NCBI RefSeq assembly: GCF_900115775.1
Contig: NZ_FOXS01000002.1
Coordinates: 589,129 to 653,128 of the forward strand
Length of the DNA: 64,000 bases
Direction: 5' to 3'
Origin: Hymenobacter arizonensis
Lineage (GTDB): Bacteria; Bacteroidota; Bacteroidia; Cytophagales; Hymenobacteraceae
The position numbers and the translations under genes are program-made. The notes under the pieces were generated by a model. It was not told where the DNA came from, did no database searches, and worked only from the letters and a program-made list of their open reading frames with translations. Positions 43,379-51,169 of the stretch are shown here, one piece after another. The first letter of the stretch is position 1; every line of letters starts with the position of its first letter.

Positions 43379-43469
43379 GAGTGACTGAGTGGCTGAGTGA
43401 CTGAGTGAGAAGAGGAAGCAAATGGTTTTACGCATCTGCTCATTCAGTCGCTCAGCCACTCAGTCGCTC
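43379..43469. repeat. Inverted repeat, family E
   Basis: A 32-base arm built of GAGTGACTGAGTGGCTGAG units (43379-43410) is matched by an inverted copy with a few mismatches (43438-43469). The right arm ends nine bases before the YtxH stop and the left arm begins nine bases before the isocitrate dehydrogenase start. Confidence 0.88.
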
Positions 43470-43477
43470 GTTTAAAA

Positions 43478-43789
43478 TTAGACGCCCTTGCGGGAGTTGA
43501 TTTGATTAATGAGTTGGTCTACATCGCCCAGCAACTGCTCGGCTTTGGATTTGGCGTCGGAAATCACGCGCTGACCTTCGGTTTTGGCCGAGGAGGGACC
43601 AGCCATGTCGCGGCTGGTCACCAAGCTGTCGGTGAGGTCGGCGAGTACGGAACGGTACTTCTCCAGCTGGTAGCTAAGCCAGGAACGGGTTTCGGTGCCG
43701 GTTTCGGGGGCATAAAGCAAGCCAAGGGCTGCGCCGGTGAGGGCGCCGCCCGCGAAGCACAAGATGCCGGTAGTGGTTTTGCTGGCCAT
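43478..43789 (-). CDS. YtxH domain-containing protein
   Basis: A 103-residue protein with one short hydrophobic segment (GILCFAGGALTGAALGLLYAPETG), the hallmark of YtxH/gas-vesicle-like small proteins, then an alpha-helical tail. The GLLYAPETG motif is typical. These are thought to be membrane-linked stress proteins. It lies between nusB and the isocitrate dehydrogenase gene on the same strand. Confidence 0.83.
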   Translation of the reverse strand: MASKTTTGILCFAGGALTGAALGLLYAPETGTETRSWLSYQLEKYRSVLADLTDSLVTSRDMAGPSSAKTEGQRVISDAKSKAEQLLGDVDQLINQINSRKGV

Positions 43790-43929
43790 GGTCGTCGAGA
43801 TGAAGAGGGAGAGGTGGGAAAAGGTACGAGCTATTGGTACGGAGAAACGCAGCAGTAGTATACAAAGGTGGCCAAAGTGATGGAATCACCAAATTGAACC
43901 GGCTAGTCAGCGCGCTGCCTGGCCGTGCC

Positions 43930-45126
43930 CTACTGGTTGTCGAGTAGTCCGCGGCCCGATTTACGGATGTCGCCGCTGGCTGCCAAATCCTGCGCCAGCT
44001 TGTCCAGAATGCCGTTTACAAACTGCTTGCTCTTGGGCGTGCTATACAGTTTGCTGATTTCGATGTACTCGTTGATAGTGACTTTCACCGGAATGCCGCG
44101 GAAGAGCTGCATCTCGGTAAGGGCCATTTTCAGGATAATCTTGTCGAGCAGCGCCACCCGTTCCACGTCCCAGTTTTGCACCGAGCCGGCAATGAGCTTT
44201 TCCATTTTGTCATCCTCGATGAGCGTCTGCTTGTAGAGCGTTTCAGCAAATTCGCGGTCGTCGGCCCAGTTGGCCGAGAGGTTCATCAGCTCCTGCTTTT
44301 CATCGGCGGCGAAGGGCAGCATCTTCAGCGTTTTCAGTACCAGGTTGCGCACGATGGGGCGGTTTTCCTCCCAGTTCAGGTCGTCGGCTTCCAGCTGGCG
44401 TGGCAGTGCCTCGCCCTTAAAAACGTAGTCCTTGTAGATGAGCCGCAGGATTTCCATATCGGCCTCATAGTCGGCCTCGGCAATGCCGGTAGGCTGGCCG
44501 GCCAGGTACTCGCGGAGCGGGCCGTCGGCCTTCATCTCTTGCCAGGCGGCGCGCAGGGCTTCAATTTCCTCGGCGCCGTCCCAGGCCAGCTTGCGGCGGA
44601 TGGTCAGGTCCTGAAGCTGCTCGTTTGCCATTAGCTTAACAACAGCTTGGTTCTGGTGCAGGCGGTCGGTGTTCAGCGCGTTCTCGCTGGGGCCGAGGCG
44701 ACGGCGCTCCTCGCGGCTCTGCTCTTCTTCCAGCACTCCCTGCAGGGCAGCCGGCAGGTTGAGCAGGTGCAGGTACTGGTCGTGAATACTTTCGGCACCG
44801 GCTAGCAGCTGCCCGCCAAAGAACGTAGCATCCTTTTTTACCTGGGCCTCAAAGAAGCTGATGGCATCGGTCAAGGCCGCGTCCACGGCTTTGTCATCCG
44901 TCTTTTCGGGCTGAACGCCGGTTTTGTACCACTCGCGCAGCTGGGCTTCGCCCATTTTGCGCTGGCCTTCCAACTGGCGACGGTCGGGAGCCTCTTTGGC
45001 CGTGAGGTCGGGCTCAAAAGCAGCCGCGATGCGGTCCTGGGCCAGCATCAAATCAGCCCCTACCGCTTGGTGGTAGGAGTAGAGCGACTGCATGACTTTG
45101 ATACGAAGGAGGCGGCGATTTAGCAT
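43930..45126 (-). CDS. nusB: Transcription antitermination factor NusB with long N-terminal extension
   Basis: A 398-residue protein. The C-terminal ~130 residues are a normal NusB fold (NLSANWADDREFAETLYKQTLIEDDKMEKLI, WDVERVALLDKIILKMALTEM, IPVKVTINEYIEISKLYSTPKSKQFVNGILDKL). The N-terminal ~260 residues start MLNRRLLRIKVMQSLYSY, a NusB-like segment, and continue with a helical insertion rich in charged residues. Ordinary NusB is about 140 residues, but long forms are usual in Bacteroidota. NusB pairs with NusE to build antitermination complexes on rRNA operons. Confidence 0.93.
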   Translation of the reverse strand: MLNRRLLRIKVMQSLYSYHQAVGADLMLAQDRIAAAFEPDLTAKEAPDRRQLEGQRKMGEAQLREWYKTGVQPEKTDDKAVDAALTDAISFFEAQVKKDATFFGGQLLAGAESIHDQYLHLLNLPAALQGVLEEEQSREERRRLGPSENALNTDRLHQNQAVVKLMANEQLQDLTIRRKLAWDGAEEIEALRAAWQEMKADGPLREYLAGQPTGIAEADYEADMEILRLIYKDYVFKGEALPRQLEADDLNWEENRPIVRNLVLKTLKMLPFAADEKQELMNLSANWADDREFAETLYKQTLIEDDKMEKLIAGSVQNWDVERVALLDKIILKMALTEMQLFRGIPVKVTINEYIEISKLYSTPKSKQFVNGILDKLAQDLAASGDIRKSGRGLLDNQ

Positions 45127-45132
45127 TTCTTT

Positions 45133-45232
45133 GAGTTATGAATTATGAGTTATGAATTATGAGTTGCGGTTATAAGCTGGCTGGCTACTTGGTCCATCCA
45201 ACTCATAACTCACAACTCATAATTCATAACTC
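45133..45232. repeat. Inverted repeat, family F, between leucine dehydrogenase and nusB
   Basis: GAGTTATGAATTATGAGTT units form a 34-base arm (45133-45166) whose inverted copy lies at 45199-45232 with about two mismatches. It fills almost the whole 108-base spacer. Confidence 0.9.
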
Positions 45233-45234
45233 CT

Positions 45235-46323
45235 TTAGTAGGTCGACTTCACCTTGCCCACGTTGGCGATGCGCTCCTTGGCCTGCTTGATAGCAGCAGC
45301 TTGGGGGTGCGTGCCTTCTTCTTCGGCCTTGGCCAAAACCTGGAGGGTGAAATCGTAAATTTTTTCGGTTTGGGTGAGGGCGCCCTGGCGGCTGGAGCCC
45401 ACTACTTCGGAATACACGTTGATGAGGCCGCCGGCGTTGATGAGGAAGTCGGGGGCGTACACGATGCCGCGGCGCACCAGCTCGGGGCCGTGCTGGTTTT
45501 CTACCTTGAGCTGGTTGTTGGCGCAGCCGGCCACCACCTGGCACTTCAAGCGCGCAATGGTGTCATCGTTCAGCGTAGCGCCCAGGGCGCAGGGCGAGTA
45601 GATGTCCATCTGCTGGTCGTAGATGTCCTCCAGGCCCACGGCGGTAGCGCCGAAGCGAGAGGCCGCTTCAAGAGCGCGGTCTTCGTAGTAGTCCGTCACG
45701 ATGAGCTTGGCACCTTCTTTTTGCAGGTGCTCAAGTAGGTAGGTGCCTACGTGGCCCACGCCCTGCACACCAATGCGCTTGCCAGTCAGGCTTTCGGAGC
45801 CGAATGCTTTTTTGGCGGCGGCCTTCATGCCCATGTAAGTGCCATAGGCTGTCACGGGGGAAGGGTCGCCCGAGCCACCCATGCTCTCGGGCAAGCCAGC
45901 TACGTGAGTGGTTTCCATGCGGATGTACTCCATGTCCTTAGTGGTCATGTTCACGTCCTCGGCCGTGATGTACTTGCCGTTGAGGTTCTTCACGAAGCGA
46001 CCGAATTTGCGCAGCAGCGCTTCGGTCTTCATTTTCACATCGCCGATAATGACGGCTTTGCCACCGCCCAGGTTCAGGCCCGAAATGGCCGCCTTATAGG
46101 TCATGCCGCGCGAGAGGCGCAGCACGTCGTTTAGGGCTTCCATGTCGCTGGCGTAGTGCCACATGCGGGTGCCGCCCAGCGCTGGGCCGAGCACGGTGTT
46201 GTGAATGCCGATGATGGCTTTCAGACCGGTTTCGTGGTCGTGGCAAAACACGACTTGCTCGTGCTGGTGTTCGGCAATTTGACCGAAGATGACCTCGGGG
46301 GCCAGGGTTTGGGTTTCAATCAT
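45235..46323 (-). CDS. Leucine dehydrogenase (Glu/Leu/Phe/Val dehydrogenase family)
   Basis: A 362-residue NAD-dependent enzyme that deaminates branched-chain amino acids. The catalytic block is [15 protein letters not shown], followed by [29 protein letters not shown], which is typical of leucine dehydrogenases, and the cofactor domain [29 protein letters not shown]. The start at 46323 gives [15 protein letters not shown]. It precedes nusB on the same strand, separated by an inverted repeat. Confidence 0.9.
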   Translation of the reverse strand: MIETQTLAPEVIFGQIAEHQHEQVVFCHDHETGLKAIIGIHNTVLGPALGGTRMWHYASDMEALNDVLRLSRGMTYKAAISGLNLGGGKAVIIGDVKMKTEALLRKFGRFVKNLNGKYITAEDVNMTTKDMEYIRMETTHVAGLPESMGGSGDPSPVTAYGTYMGMKAAAKKAFGSESLTGKRIGVQGVGHVGTYLLEHLQKEGAKLIVTDYYEDRALEAASRFGATAVGLEDIYDQQMDIYSPCALGATLNDDTIARLKCQVVAGCANNQLKVENQHGPELVRRGIVYAPDFLINAGGLINVYSEVVGSSRQGALTQTEKIYDFTLQVLAKAEEEGTHPQAAAIKQAKERIANVGKVKSTY

Positions 46324-46372
46324 GGGAGGGGATTGAGATTGGTGGGAATTTAGGGTTGGGAGGAGTGTGGCG

Positions 46373-46498
46373 TAACTTTGTTGTATTCTATACGAAGGCT
46401 ATACGCAAACCCGGAACGTCATGCTTACTCTGGCGTCTGTCTGCCGAAGCATTCCGTTATAGTTTGAAGATGCCCTTTCGTTTCAGGCCACAAAAGTA
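46373..46498. promoter_or_regulatory. Two opposing promoter-like elements and a degenerate family B repeat
   Basis: TAACTTTG at 46373-46380 faces the ABC exporter gene; TACTTTTG on the minus strand at 46498-46491 faces leucine dehydrogenase. If both act, the two transcripts overlap at their 5' ends. Between them GGAACGTCATGCTT...CGAAGCATTCC (46413-46456) is a degenerate relative of the repeats at 62523 and 63599. Confidence 0.35.
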
Positions 46499-46537
46499 CC
46501 CCTATTTTCTTATACCGGCCTCTTTCCCACCCAGCCT

Positions 46538-48322
46538 GTGCGCGCCCTAAACGCTGTCAACCCCTTCATCTTTCGCTACAAATGGCACTTCCTGGCGGGC
46601 GTGCTATTTGTGGCGCTAAGCACCTTGCTGGCCATTTTTCCGGCCCAATTGGTGCGCTACGCCTTCGATTTGGTGAACGAGGGCATCGACCTCTACCACC
46701 TCTATGCCGGCACGCAGGCCCAGAGCAGCGTGTACCAGCTGTTTGGGCGCAACGTGCTATTCTACGGCATGCTCATCATCGCGCTGGCTCTGCTGCGCGG
46801 CATCTTTTTGTTCTTCATGCGTCAGACTCTCATTGTGATGTCGCGGCACATTGAAAACGACCAAAAAAACCAGATTTACCAGCACTATCAATCGCTGCCG
46901 CTCAGCTTTTACCGTCGCCACAGCACCGGCGACCTGATGTCGCGCATTTCCGAGGACGTGAGCCGGGTGCGCATGTACCTCGGGCCGGCCATCATGTATT
47001 TTCTGCAGCTGGTACTGCTGTTTTTGCTCATCGTGCCGCTTATGCTCATGGTGAACGTGAAGCTGACGTTGTACACGCTATTGCCGCTACCGGTGCTTTC
47101 GGTCAGCATTTTCTACGTGAATAACCTGATTGAGCGCAAGTCCGACGAAATTCAAAAGGCCCTCTCGGGCATGACCACCTTCGTGCAGGAGGCCTTTTCG
47201 GGCATTCGGGTGCTGAAGTCCTTCGTCCGTGAAGCCGATTCGCACGAGCAGTTTTCCAAAGCCAGCAATGAGTACAAGGAAAAATCGCTGAGTCTGAACT
47301 TCGTCAATTCGCTCTTTTTCCCGCTTATCCTGTTTCTCATTGGCTTGAGCACGCTCATCACCGTGTGGGTAGGTGGGCAGGAGGTTATCCGGGGCACCAT
47401 CACCACGGGCACTATTGCCGAGTTCCTGATTTACGTGAACTTGCTGACGTGGCCGGTTACGGCCTTGGGCTGGACGTCGTCGCTGGTGCAGCGGGCCGAG
47501 GCGTCGCAGGCGCGCATCAACGAGTTTCTGGACCAGAAAACGGAAATTGTTTCCCGCCAGAACGTGCAGCGGGAGCTGGCAGGCGACATTGTGTTCGAAA
47601 ACGTGTCCTTCACCTACCCCGATACCGGCATTCAAGCGCTGCGCGACGTGAGCTTCCGGGTGCGGCCCGGCCAGACGCTGGCGGTTATCGGCAACACGGG
47701 CTCGGGCAAAAGCACCATTGCCGCGCTGCTCTGCCGCTTATACGACGTCACGGCCGGCGGCATCAGCATCGATGGCACCGACGTGCGCGACTACTCCCTC
47801 CGCGCCCTGCGCGGACAAATCGGCTACGTCCCGCAGGATGTGTTCCTGTTCTCCGATTCCATTCGGAACAACATCAACTTCGGCCTCGACGAGCCGGATG
47901 AAACCCGAATGCTGCAGGCCGCTAAAGACGCGGACGTTTACGAAAACATCTTGGCTTTCCCCGAAGGCTTCGATACCAAAGTAGGCGAGCGAGGCATCAC
48001 CCTCTCTGGTGGCCAGAAGCAGCGCGTGAGCATGGCCCGCGCCTTGGTGAAGGAACCCAAAATCTTGATTCTGGACGACTCACTCTCGGCCGTGGACACT
48101 AAAACCGAGAATGCCATTCTGGGTAGCCTTCAGCGCATCATGGCGCAGCGCACCAGTCTCATCATTTCGCACCGCGTGAGCTCCGTGAAGCTGGCCGACG
48201 AAATTTTGGTGCTCGACGACGGTGTGATTGTGCAGCACGGCACGCACGAGAACCTCATGAGCGATGCCAGCGGCCTGTACCGGGCTCTCTACGAGCGCCA
48301 GCTGCAAACCGAGGAAGCGTAA
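46538..48322 (+). CDS. ABC exporter half-subunit with degenerate catalytic residue
   Basis: A 594-residue type IV ABC exporter half: six helices in residues 1-310, then an ATPase domain. Walker A is GNTGSGKS at about 386, the signature LSGGQKQR (489-496) is canonical, but Walker B reads ILILDDSLSAVD with Asp514 where the catalytic Glu should be. This is the pattern of the degenerate-site partner in heterodimeric exporters such as BmrC. A candidate partner with a normal Glu and an altered signature is encoded at 52945-54777. The start is a GTG at 46538. The substrate is unknown. Confidence 0.9.
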   Translation: MRALNAVNPFIFRYKWHFLAGVLFVALSTLLAIFPAQLVRYAFDLVNEGIDLYHLYAGTQAQSSVYQLFGRNVLFYGMLIIALALLRGIFLFFMRQTLIVMSRHIENDQKNQIYQHYQSLPLSFYRRHSTGDLMSRISEDVSRVRMYLGPAIMYFLQLVLLFLLIVPLMLMVNVKLTLYTLLPLPVLSVSIFYVNNLIERKSDEIQKALSGMTTFVQEAFSGIRVLKSFVREADSHEQFSKASNEYKEKSLSLNFVNSLFFPLILFLIGLSTLITVWVGGQEVIRGTITTGTIAEFLIYVNLLTWPVTALGWTSSLVQRAEASQARINEFLDQKTEIVSRQNVQRELAGDIVFENVSFTYPDTGIQALRDVSFRVRPGQTLAVIGNTGSGKSTIAALLCRLYDVTAGGISIDGTDVRDYSLRALRGQIGYVPQDVFLFSDSIRNNINFGLDEPDETRMLQAAKDADVYENILAFPEGFDTKVGERGITLSGGQKQRVSMARALVKEPKILILDDSLSAVDTKTENAILGSLQRIMAQRTSLIISHRVSSVKLADEILVLDDGVIVQHGTHENLMSDASGLYRALYERQLQTEEA

Positions 48323-48331
48323 AGAACAATG

Positions 48332-48396
48332 CAAAAAAAGCGCCGGGAGGCGGCTGTTCGTCTTATGACAAACGGCCACCTCCCGGCGCTTTTTTA
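48332..48396. terminator. Long bidirectional terminator between ABC exporter and exported protein gene
   Basis: AAAAAAGCGCCGGGAGG pairs with CCTCCCGGCGCTTTTTT (about 48334-48350 with 48379-48395), extended inward by GGCTGTT / AACGGCC. Confidence 0.92.
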
Positions 48397-48430
48397 TAGC
48401 AGAAATCTTTTAACCCAAACGGGAAGGGCG

Positions 48431-48913
48431 CTACATTCCGATTTTCACCCGGCGCATGCCGGTTTTCTCATAAGCGGTGCAGCGCACAATGTAGGCACCG
48501 GCGGGCAGCTTGCTTACGTTGAGAACCAAGGGCGTCTGGCCATTCATCATCGTGTGGGTAAGCACGGGGCGCCCGCCCACATCAGTCACTTCAACGCGGG
48601 TAGGGCCGGGGTTATCGGTCTTCACGGTGAGGCGGCCCGCTGCAGATTCGGCCTTCACCTTGATGGCGTTGGGGTCGGCAGCGGGGGTTTCAGGGGCCGG
48701 AGCAATGAGGGTAGCGTTAGCAGCAGAGGTTGCGGTTGGAGCCTTGGCAGCCGGAGCAACCACGCCGCTGGGCAGAATGGCTTCCTGAGCAGACTCTGGG
48801 ACGGTGGGTGCAGGCGCAGCTGCGGGAGTGGCTGCGGGCGCCGGAGTGCCCTGAGCGTGGGCGGCCGCTGGGGCCAAAATGCAGGCCAAGGCTAGTAGAA
48901 ATAGATGCTTCAT
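48431..48913 (-). CDS. Exported Ala/Pro-rich protein with T9SS-type sorting-like C-terminus
   Basis: A 160-residue protein: signal peptide (ending in AHAQ), a long Ala/Pro/Thr-rich linker (about 20-90), and a C-terminal Ig-like domain. That domain, with TDNPGPTRVEVTDVGGRPVLTHTM, LPAGAYIVRCT and the terminal basic MRRVKIGM, resembles a type A sorting domain of the type IX secretion system, though here it makes up the whole folded part of the protein. I infer an exported protein, possibly with surface attachment. Function unknown. Confidence 0.7.
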   Translation of the reverse strand: MKHLFLLALACILAPAAAHAQGTPAPAATPAAAPAPTVPESAQEAILPSGVVAPAAKAPTATSAANATLIAPAPETPAADPNAIKVKAESAAGRLTVKTDNPGPTRVEVTDVGGRPVLTHTMMNGQTPLVLNVSKLPAGAYIVRCTAYEKTGMRRVKIGM

Positions 48914-49078
48914 AAAGGGAATACGAATTGCCGAGGTTAAAATTGCTAGCGTAAAGCTAATAAATTCTGAGCCTCGCTAGTGCCTGCCGTTCTGCAAGTC
49001 GCGTGCCAGCGCCGGCAAGGTTTGGCAATTAGTCAAACTTTATTTGGTTTCTGGTTGCACCAAGTAAGAAAAAGCCCT

Positions 49079-49086
49079 TACCTTTG
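49079..49086 (+). promoter_or_regulatory. Bacteroidota -7 element before tRNA-Pro(GGG)
   Basis: TACCTTTG lies 16 bases upstream of the mature tRNA 5' end; a TTGC at about 49053 could be the matching -33 element. Confidence 0.65.
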
Positions 49087-49102
49087 TTACTCCAATACCA
49101 AT

Positions 49103-49176
49103 CGGGGTGTAGCGTAGCCTGGTATCGCGCCAGCATGGGGTGCTGGAGGTCGTAGGTTCGAATCCTGCCACTCCGA
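49103..49176 (+). tRNA. tRNA-Pro (anticodon GGG)
   Basis: A 74-base cloverleaf. The acceptor stem CGGGGTG pairs with CACTCCG (one G-T pair), followed by discriminator A. The anticodon arm is CCAGC-ATGGGGT-GCTGG, placing GGG at positions 34-36, and the T arm is GTAGGTTCGAATCCTGC. CCA is not encoded. A promoter element precedes it and a terminator follows. Confidence 0.95.
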
Positions 49177-49195
49177 CGGAAGAGCAGCCGCTCTT

Positions 49196-49230
49196 AAAGC
49201 CTCCGAACTTAACGGTTCGGAGGCTTTTTT
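49196..49230. terminator. Terminator between the two tRNA-Pro genes
   Basis: AAAGCCTCCGAA / TTCGGAGGCTTT (49196-49207 with 49216-49227) is followed by further T residues. Confidence 0.88.
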
Positions 49231-49278
49231 CGGCCGCAATATTGGAAACAGAAACAGGCCGCCCCATCGGCCTGCTTT

Positions 49279-49352
49279 CGGGGTGTAGCGCAGCCCGGTA
49301 GCGCGCGTCGTTCGGGACGACGAGGCCGTAGGTTCGAATCCTGCCACCCCGA
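49279..49352 (+). tRNA. tRNA-Pro (anticodon CGG)
   Basis: A 74-base cloverleaf. The acceptor stem CGGGGTG pairs perfectly with CACCCCG, then discriminator A. The anticodon arm CGTCG-TTCGGGA-CGACG puts CGG at positions 34-36, and the T arm is the same as in the gene at 49103. CCA is not encoded. Because a terminator lies between the two tRNA genes, this one should have its own promoter; none is obvious. Confidence 0.95.
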
Positions 49353-49370
49353 CTTTACTAGTGCTCATCA

Positions 49371-49406
49371 AAAAAGCCCGCTGAACAGCTGTTCAGCGGG
49401 CTTTTT
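49371..49406. terminator. Terminator after tRNA-Pro(CGG)
   Basis: A near-perfect palindrome, AAAAAGCCCGCTGAACA with TGTTCAGCGGGCTTTTT, followed by GTTTT. Confidence 0.92.
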
Positions 49407-49424
49407 GTTTTATAGCTCAGAAAG

Positions 49425-49453
49425 AGTCGGCTTGCGTGAAACGCAAGCCGACT
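49425..49453. repeat. Perfect 13-bp stem-loop downstream of hypothetical gene
   Basis: AGTCGGCTTGCGT-GAA-ACGCAAGCCGACT. It sits 19 bases after the stop of the minus-strand gene at 49472. The minus-direction tail (CTTTCTGAG) is only weakly T-rich. Confidence 0.75.
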
Positions 49454-49471
49454 GAAGTAGGATAGTAGCCT

Positions 49472-50002
49472 TTAGCTAGCCGTGCGATAGCGGCCCCGGG
49501 CAGGCCGGGCTATCGTTTTGTCTTTTTTGCTGAGCAGCAGCACCACGCCGCCAACTACGGCTGCAAAGCCCGCCAGCTTGAGCACCAGCGTTTGAGGGCT
49601 GTGCTTCCACTCGGCCTTGTAGCCTTTTTCAACAAAGATGTTGGGCACGTGGCCGTGCAGCAAATCATCCACTACGCCTTCCACCACGTTCACGCGGTCG
49701 GCCAGGAGCAGGGGAAGCCAGTGTCCGTAGTGGCTTTCGCTGTACTTAAACGCGAAGCGACGAATCATGCCGCTCAACCCGGCAGGTGGCGCAGCTTCGC
49801 CGAACACCGCCGATACCTGGGGGCGCTCAATGGACTTCAACACTTCAATATCTTCCGGCTGCAGCGAGTCGGGGCGATGTTTGCTGTCGGGGTCCTGCGA
49901 CACGTTCATGCGGTGGCGCATGGGGTAGGTCGGGTCGTTTTTGGGGTCGGCATCGACGCCCCAACCGGGTAGCTTCTGCGGGTCTTTCACAGTATTGTCC
50001 AT
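49472..50002 (-). CDS. Conserved hypothetical protein with C-terminal membrane anchor
   Basis: A 176-residue protein. The N-terminal third is polar and probably disordered (KLPGWGVDADPKNDPTYPMRHRMN, RPDSLQPEDIEVLKSIERPQVSAVFGEAAPP). A folded part with IRRFAFKYSESHYGHWLPLLLADRVNVVEG follows, and a single hydrophobic helix near the end (LVLKLAGFAAVVGGVVLLL, about 140-158) precedes a basic tail. I do not recognise the family. It starts 12 bases after the alcohol dehydrogenase stop on the same strand, so the two are probably one operon. Confidence 0.7.
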   Translation of the reverse strand: MDNTVKDPQKLPGWGVDADPKNDPTYPMRHRMNVSQDPDSKHRPDSLQPEDIEVLKSIERPQVSAVFGEAAPPAGLSGMIRRFAFKYSESHYGHWLPLLLADRVNVVEGVVDDLLHGHVPNIFVEKGYKAEWKHSPQTLVLKLAGFAAVVGGVVLLLSKKDKTIARPARGRYRTAS

Positions 50003-50014
50003 TGTTCTTCGGAA

Positions 50015-51169
50015 TTAAATATTGGAAGGAAACACCAGCAAGGGCTTGATGCAATTGTCTAGTTTGGCGGAGAATAACCGGTATCCGTCAGCGACGTCCT
50101 CTAAAGGAATGCGGTGCGTAATCAACGCTTTGGGATTGATGACTCCGTTTTGCACGTGCTCAATTAAGCGGGGCAGCAAGCGCTTTACGGATGCCTGGTT
50201 GGCCCGGATGGTGAGGCCTTTGTTGAGCACGTTGCCCATGGGAATGAGGTTGTCCGTGGGGCCATATACGCCCACTACCGATACCACACCGCCTTTCTTG
50301 ACGGAGTTGATAGCCCAGTGCATGGCCGTGGCCGAACCGGCCTGCAGCAGCAGCTTTCGGCCCGTGATGGTTTGCATGGCATTGCCGGCGGCTTCGGCGC
50401 CTACGGCATCAATTACGCAGTCGGCACCCATCCAGTCGGTTATTTTCTTAATGAAGACCACCGGGTCGTCCATGTCTTTTTCGAAGTTGTAGGCCTCGCA
50501 ATTCGCGTAGTTGCTGGCGAATTCCAGGCGGTAGTCTTCTTTGTCGATGATGATGACGCGGCCCGCGCCAAACAGCCAGCAGCACCGGGCGGCCATGATG
50601 CCCACCGGGCCCGCTCCAAAAACAACCACGGTATCGCCTTGCTGAATGCCCGCCATCTCGGCGGCCTGGTAGCCCGTGGGCACCACATCGGTCAGGAGCA
50701 CAGCATCGTCCGGGTCCATGCCGGGAGGAATGACCGTGGGACCTACGTTGGCGTAAGGCACCCGTGCGTATTCGGCCTGGCCACCATTGTAGCCGCCGGC
50801 GGTATGCGAATAGCCAAAGATGCCGCCCACTGCGGTGGCCTGCGTGTTGGACTCGTGGCAATTGCCGAACATGCCCTGCTTGCAGAAGTGGCACTCGCCA
50901 CACGCTACGTTGAAGGGCACCAGCACATGGTCGCCAACTTTAATTTTGGTTACCTCGGAGCCAATTTCTTCAACGATGCCCGTGAACTCGTGCCCGAAGG
51001 TGGTTCCTACGCGGGTGTCCGGCACGTTGCCGTTGTAAAGGTGCAGGTCGGAACCGCAGATGCAGGAACGGGTGACCCGCACAATGGCATCCTGGGGATG
51101 CTTGATTTCGGGCATGGGTTTCTGAGTGGCGCGGACCCTTTTCGGGCCCCGGTAGTCCATCGCTAGCAT
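50015..51169 (-). CDS. Zinc-dependent alcohol dehydrogenase (formaldehyde dehydrogenase-like)
   Basis: A 384-residue medium-chain dehydrogenase. The catalytic-zinc ligands appear in RSCICGSDLHLYNG and TTFGHEFTGIVEEIG, and the structural-zinc loop is CGECHFCKQGMFGNC. The cofactor site is VVVFGAGPVGIMAARCCWL. The total length and the long linker at AVGGIFGYSHTAGGYNGGQAEYARVP fit the glutathione-independent formaldehyde dehydrogenase or threonine dehydrogenase-like subgroup. The substrate is uncertain. The next gene on this strand is the hypothetical membrane-anchored protein. Confidence 0.88.
   Translation of the reverse strand: MLAMDYRGPKRVRATQKPMPEIKHPQDAIVRVTRSCICGSDLHLYNGNVPDTRVGTTFGHEFTGIVEEIGSEVTKIKVGDHVLVPFNVACGECHFCKQGMFGNCHESNTQATAVGGIFGYSHTAGGYNGGQAEYARVPYANVGPTVIPPGMDPDDAVLLTDVVPTGYQAAEMAGIQQGDTVVVFGAGPVGIMAARCCWLFGAGRVIIIDKEDYRLEFASNYANCEAYNFEKDMDDPVVFIKKITDWMGADCVIDAVGAEAAGNAMQTITGRKLLLQAGSATAMHWAINSVKKGGVVSVVGVYGPTDNLIPMGNVLNKGLTIRANQASVKRLLPRLIEHVQNGVINPKALITHRIPLEDVADGYRLFSAKLDNCIKPLLVFPSNI

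Noticed and set aside
49040..49371. Minus-strand reading frames with AGFEPTTS-type sequence over the tRNA genes
   Set aside because: These are the well-known false proteins produced by translating the antisense of tRNA genes; the tRNA cloverleaves explain the sequence.
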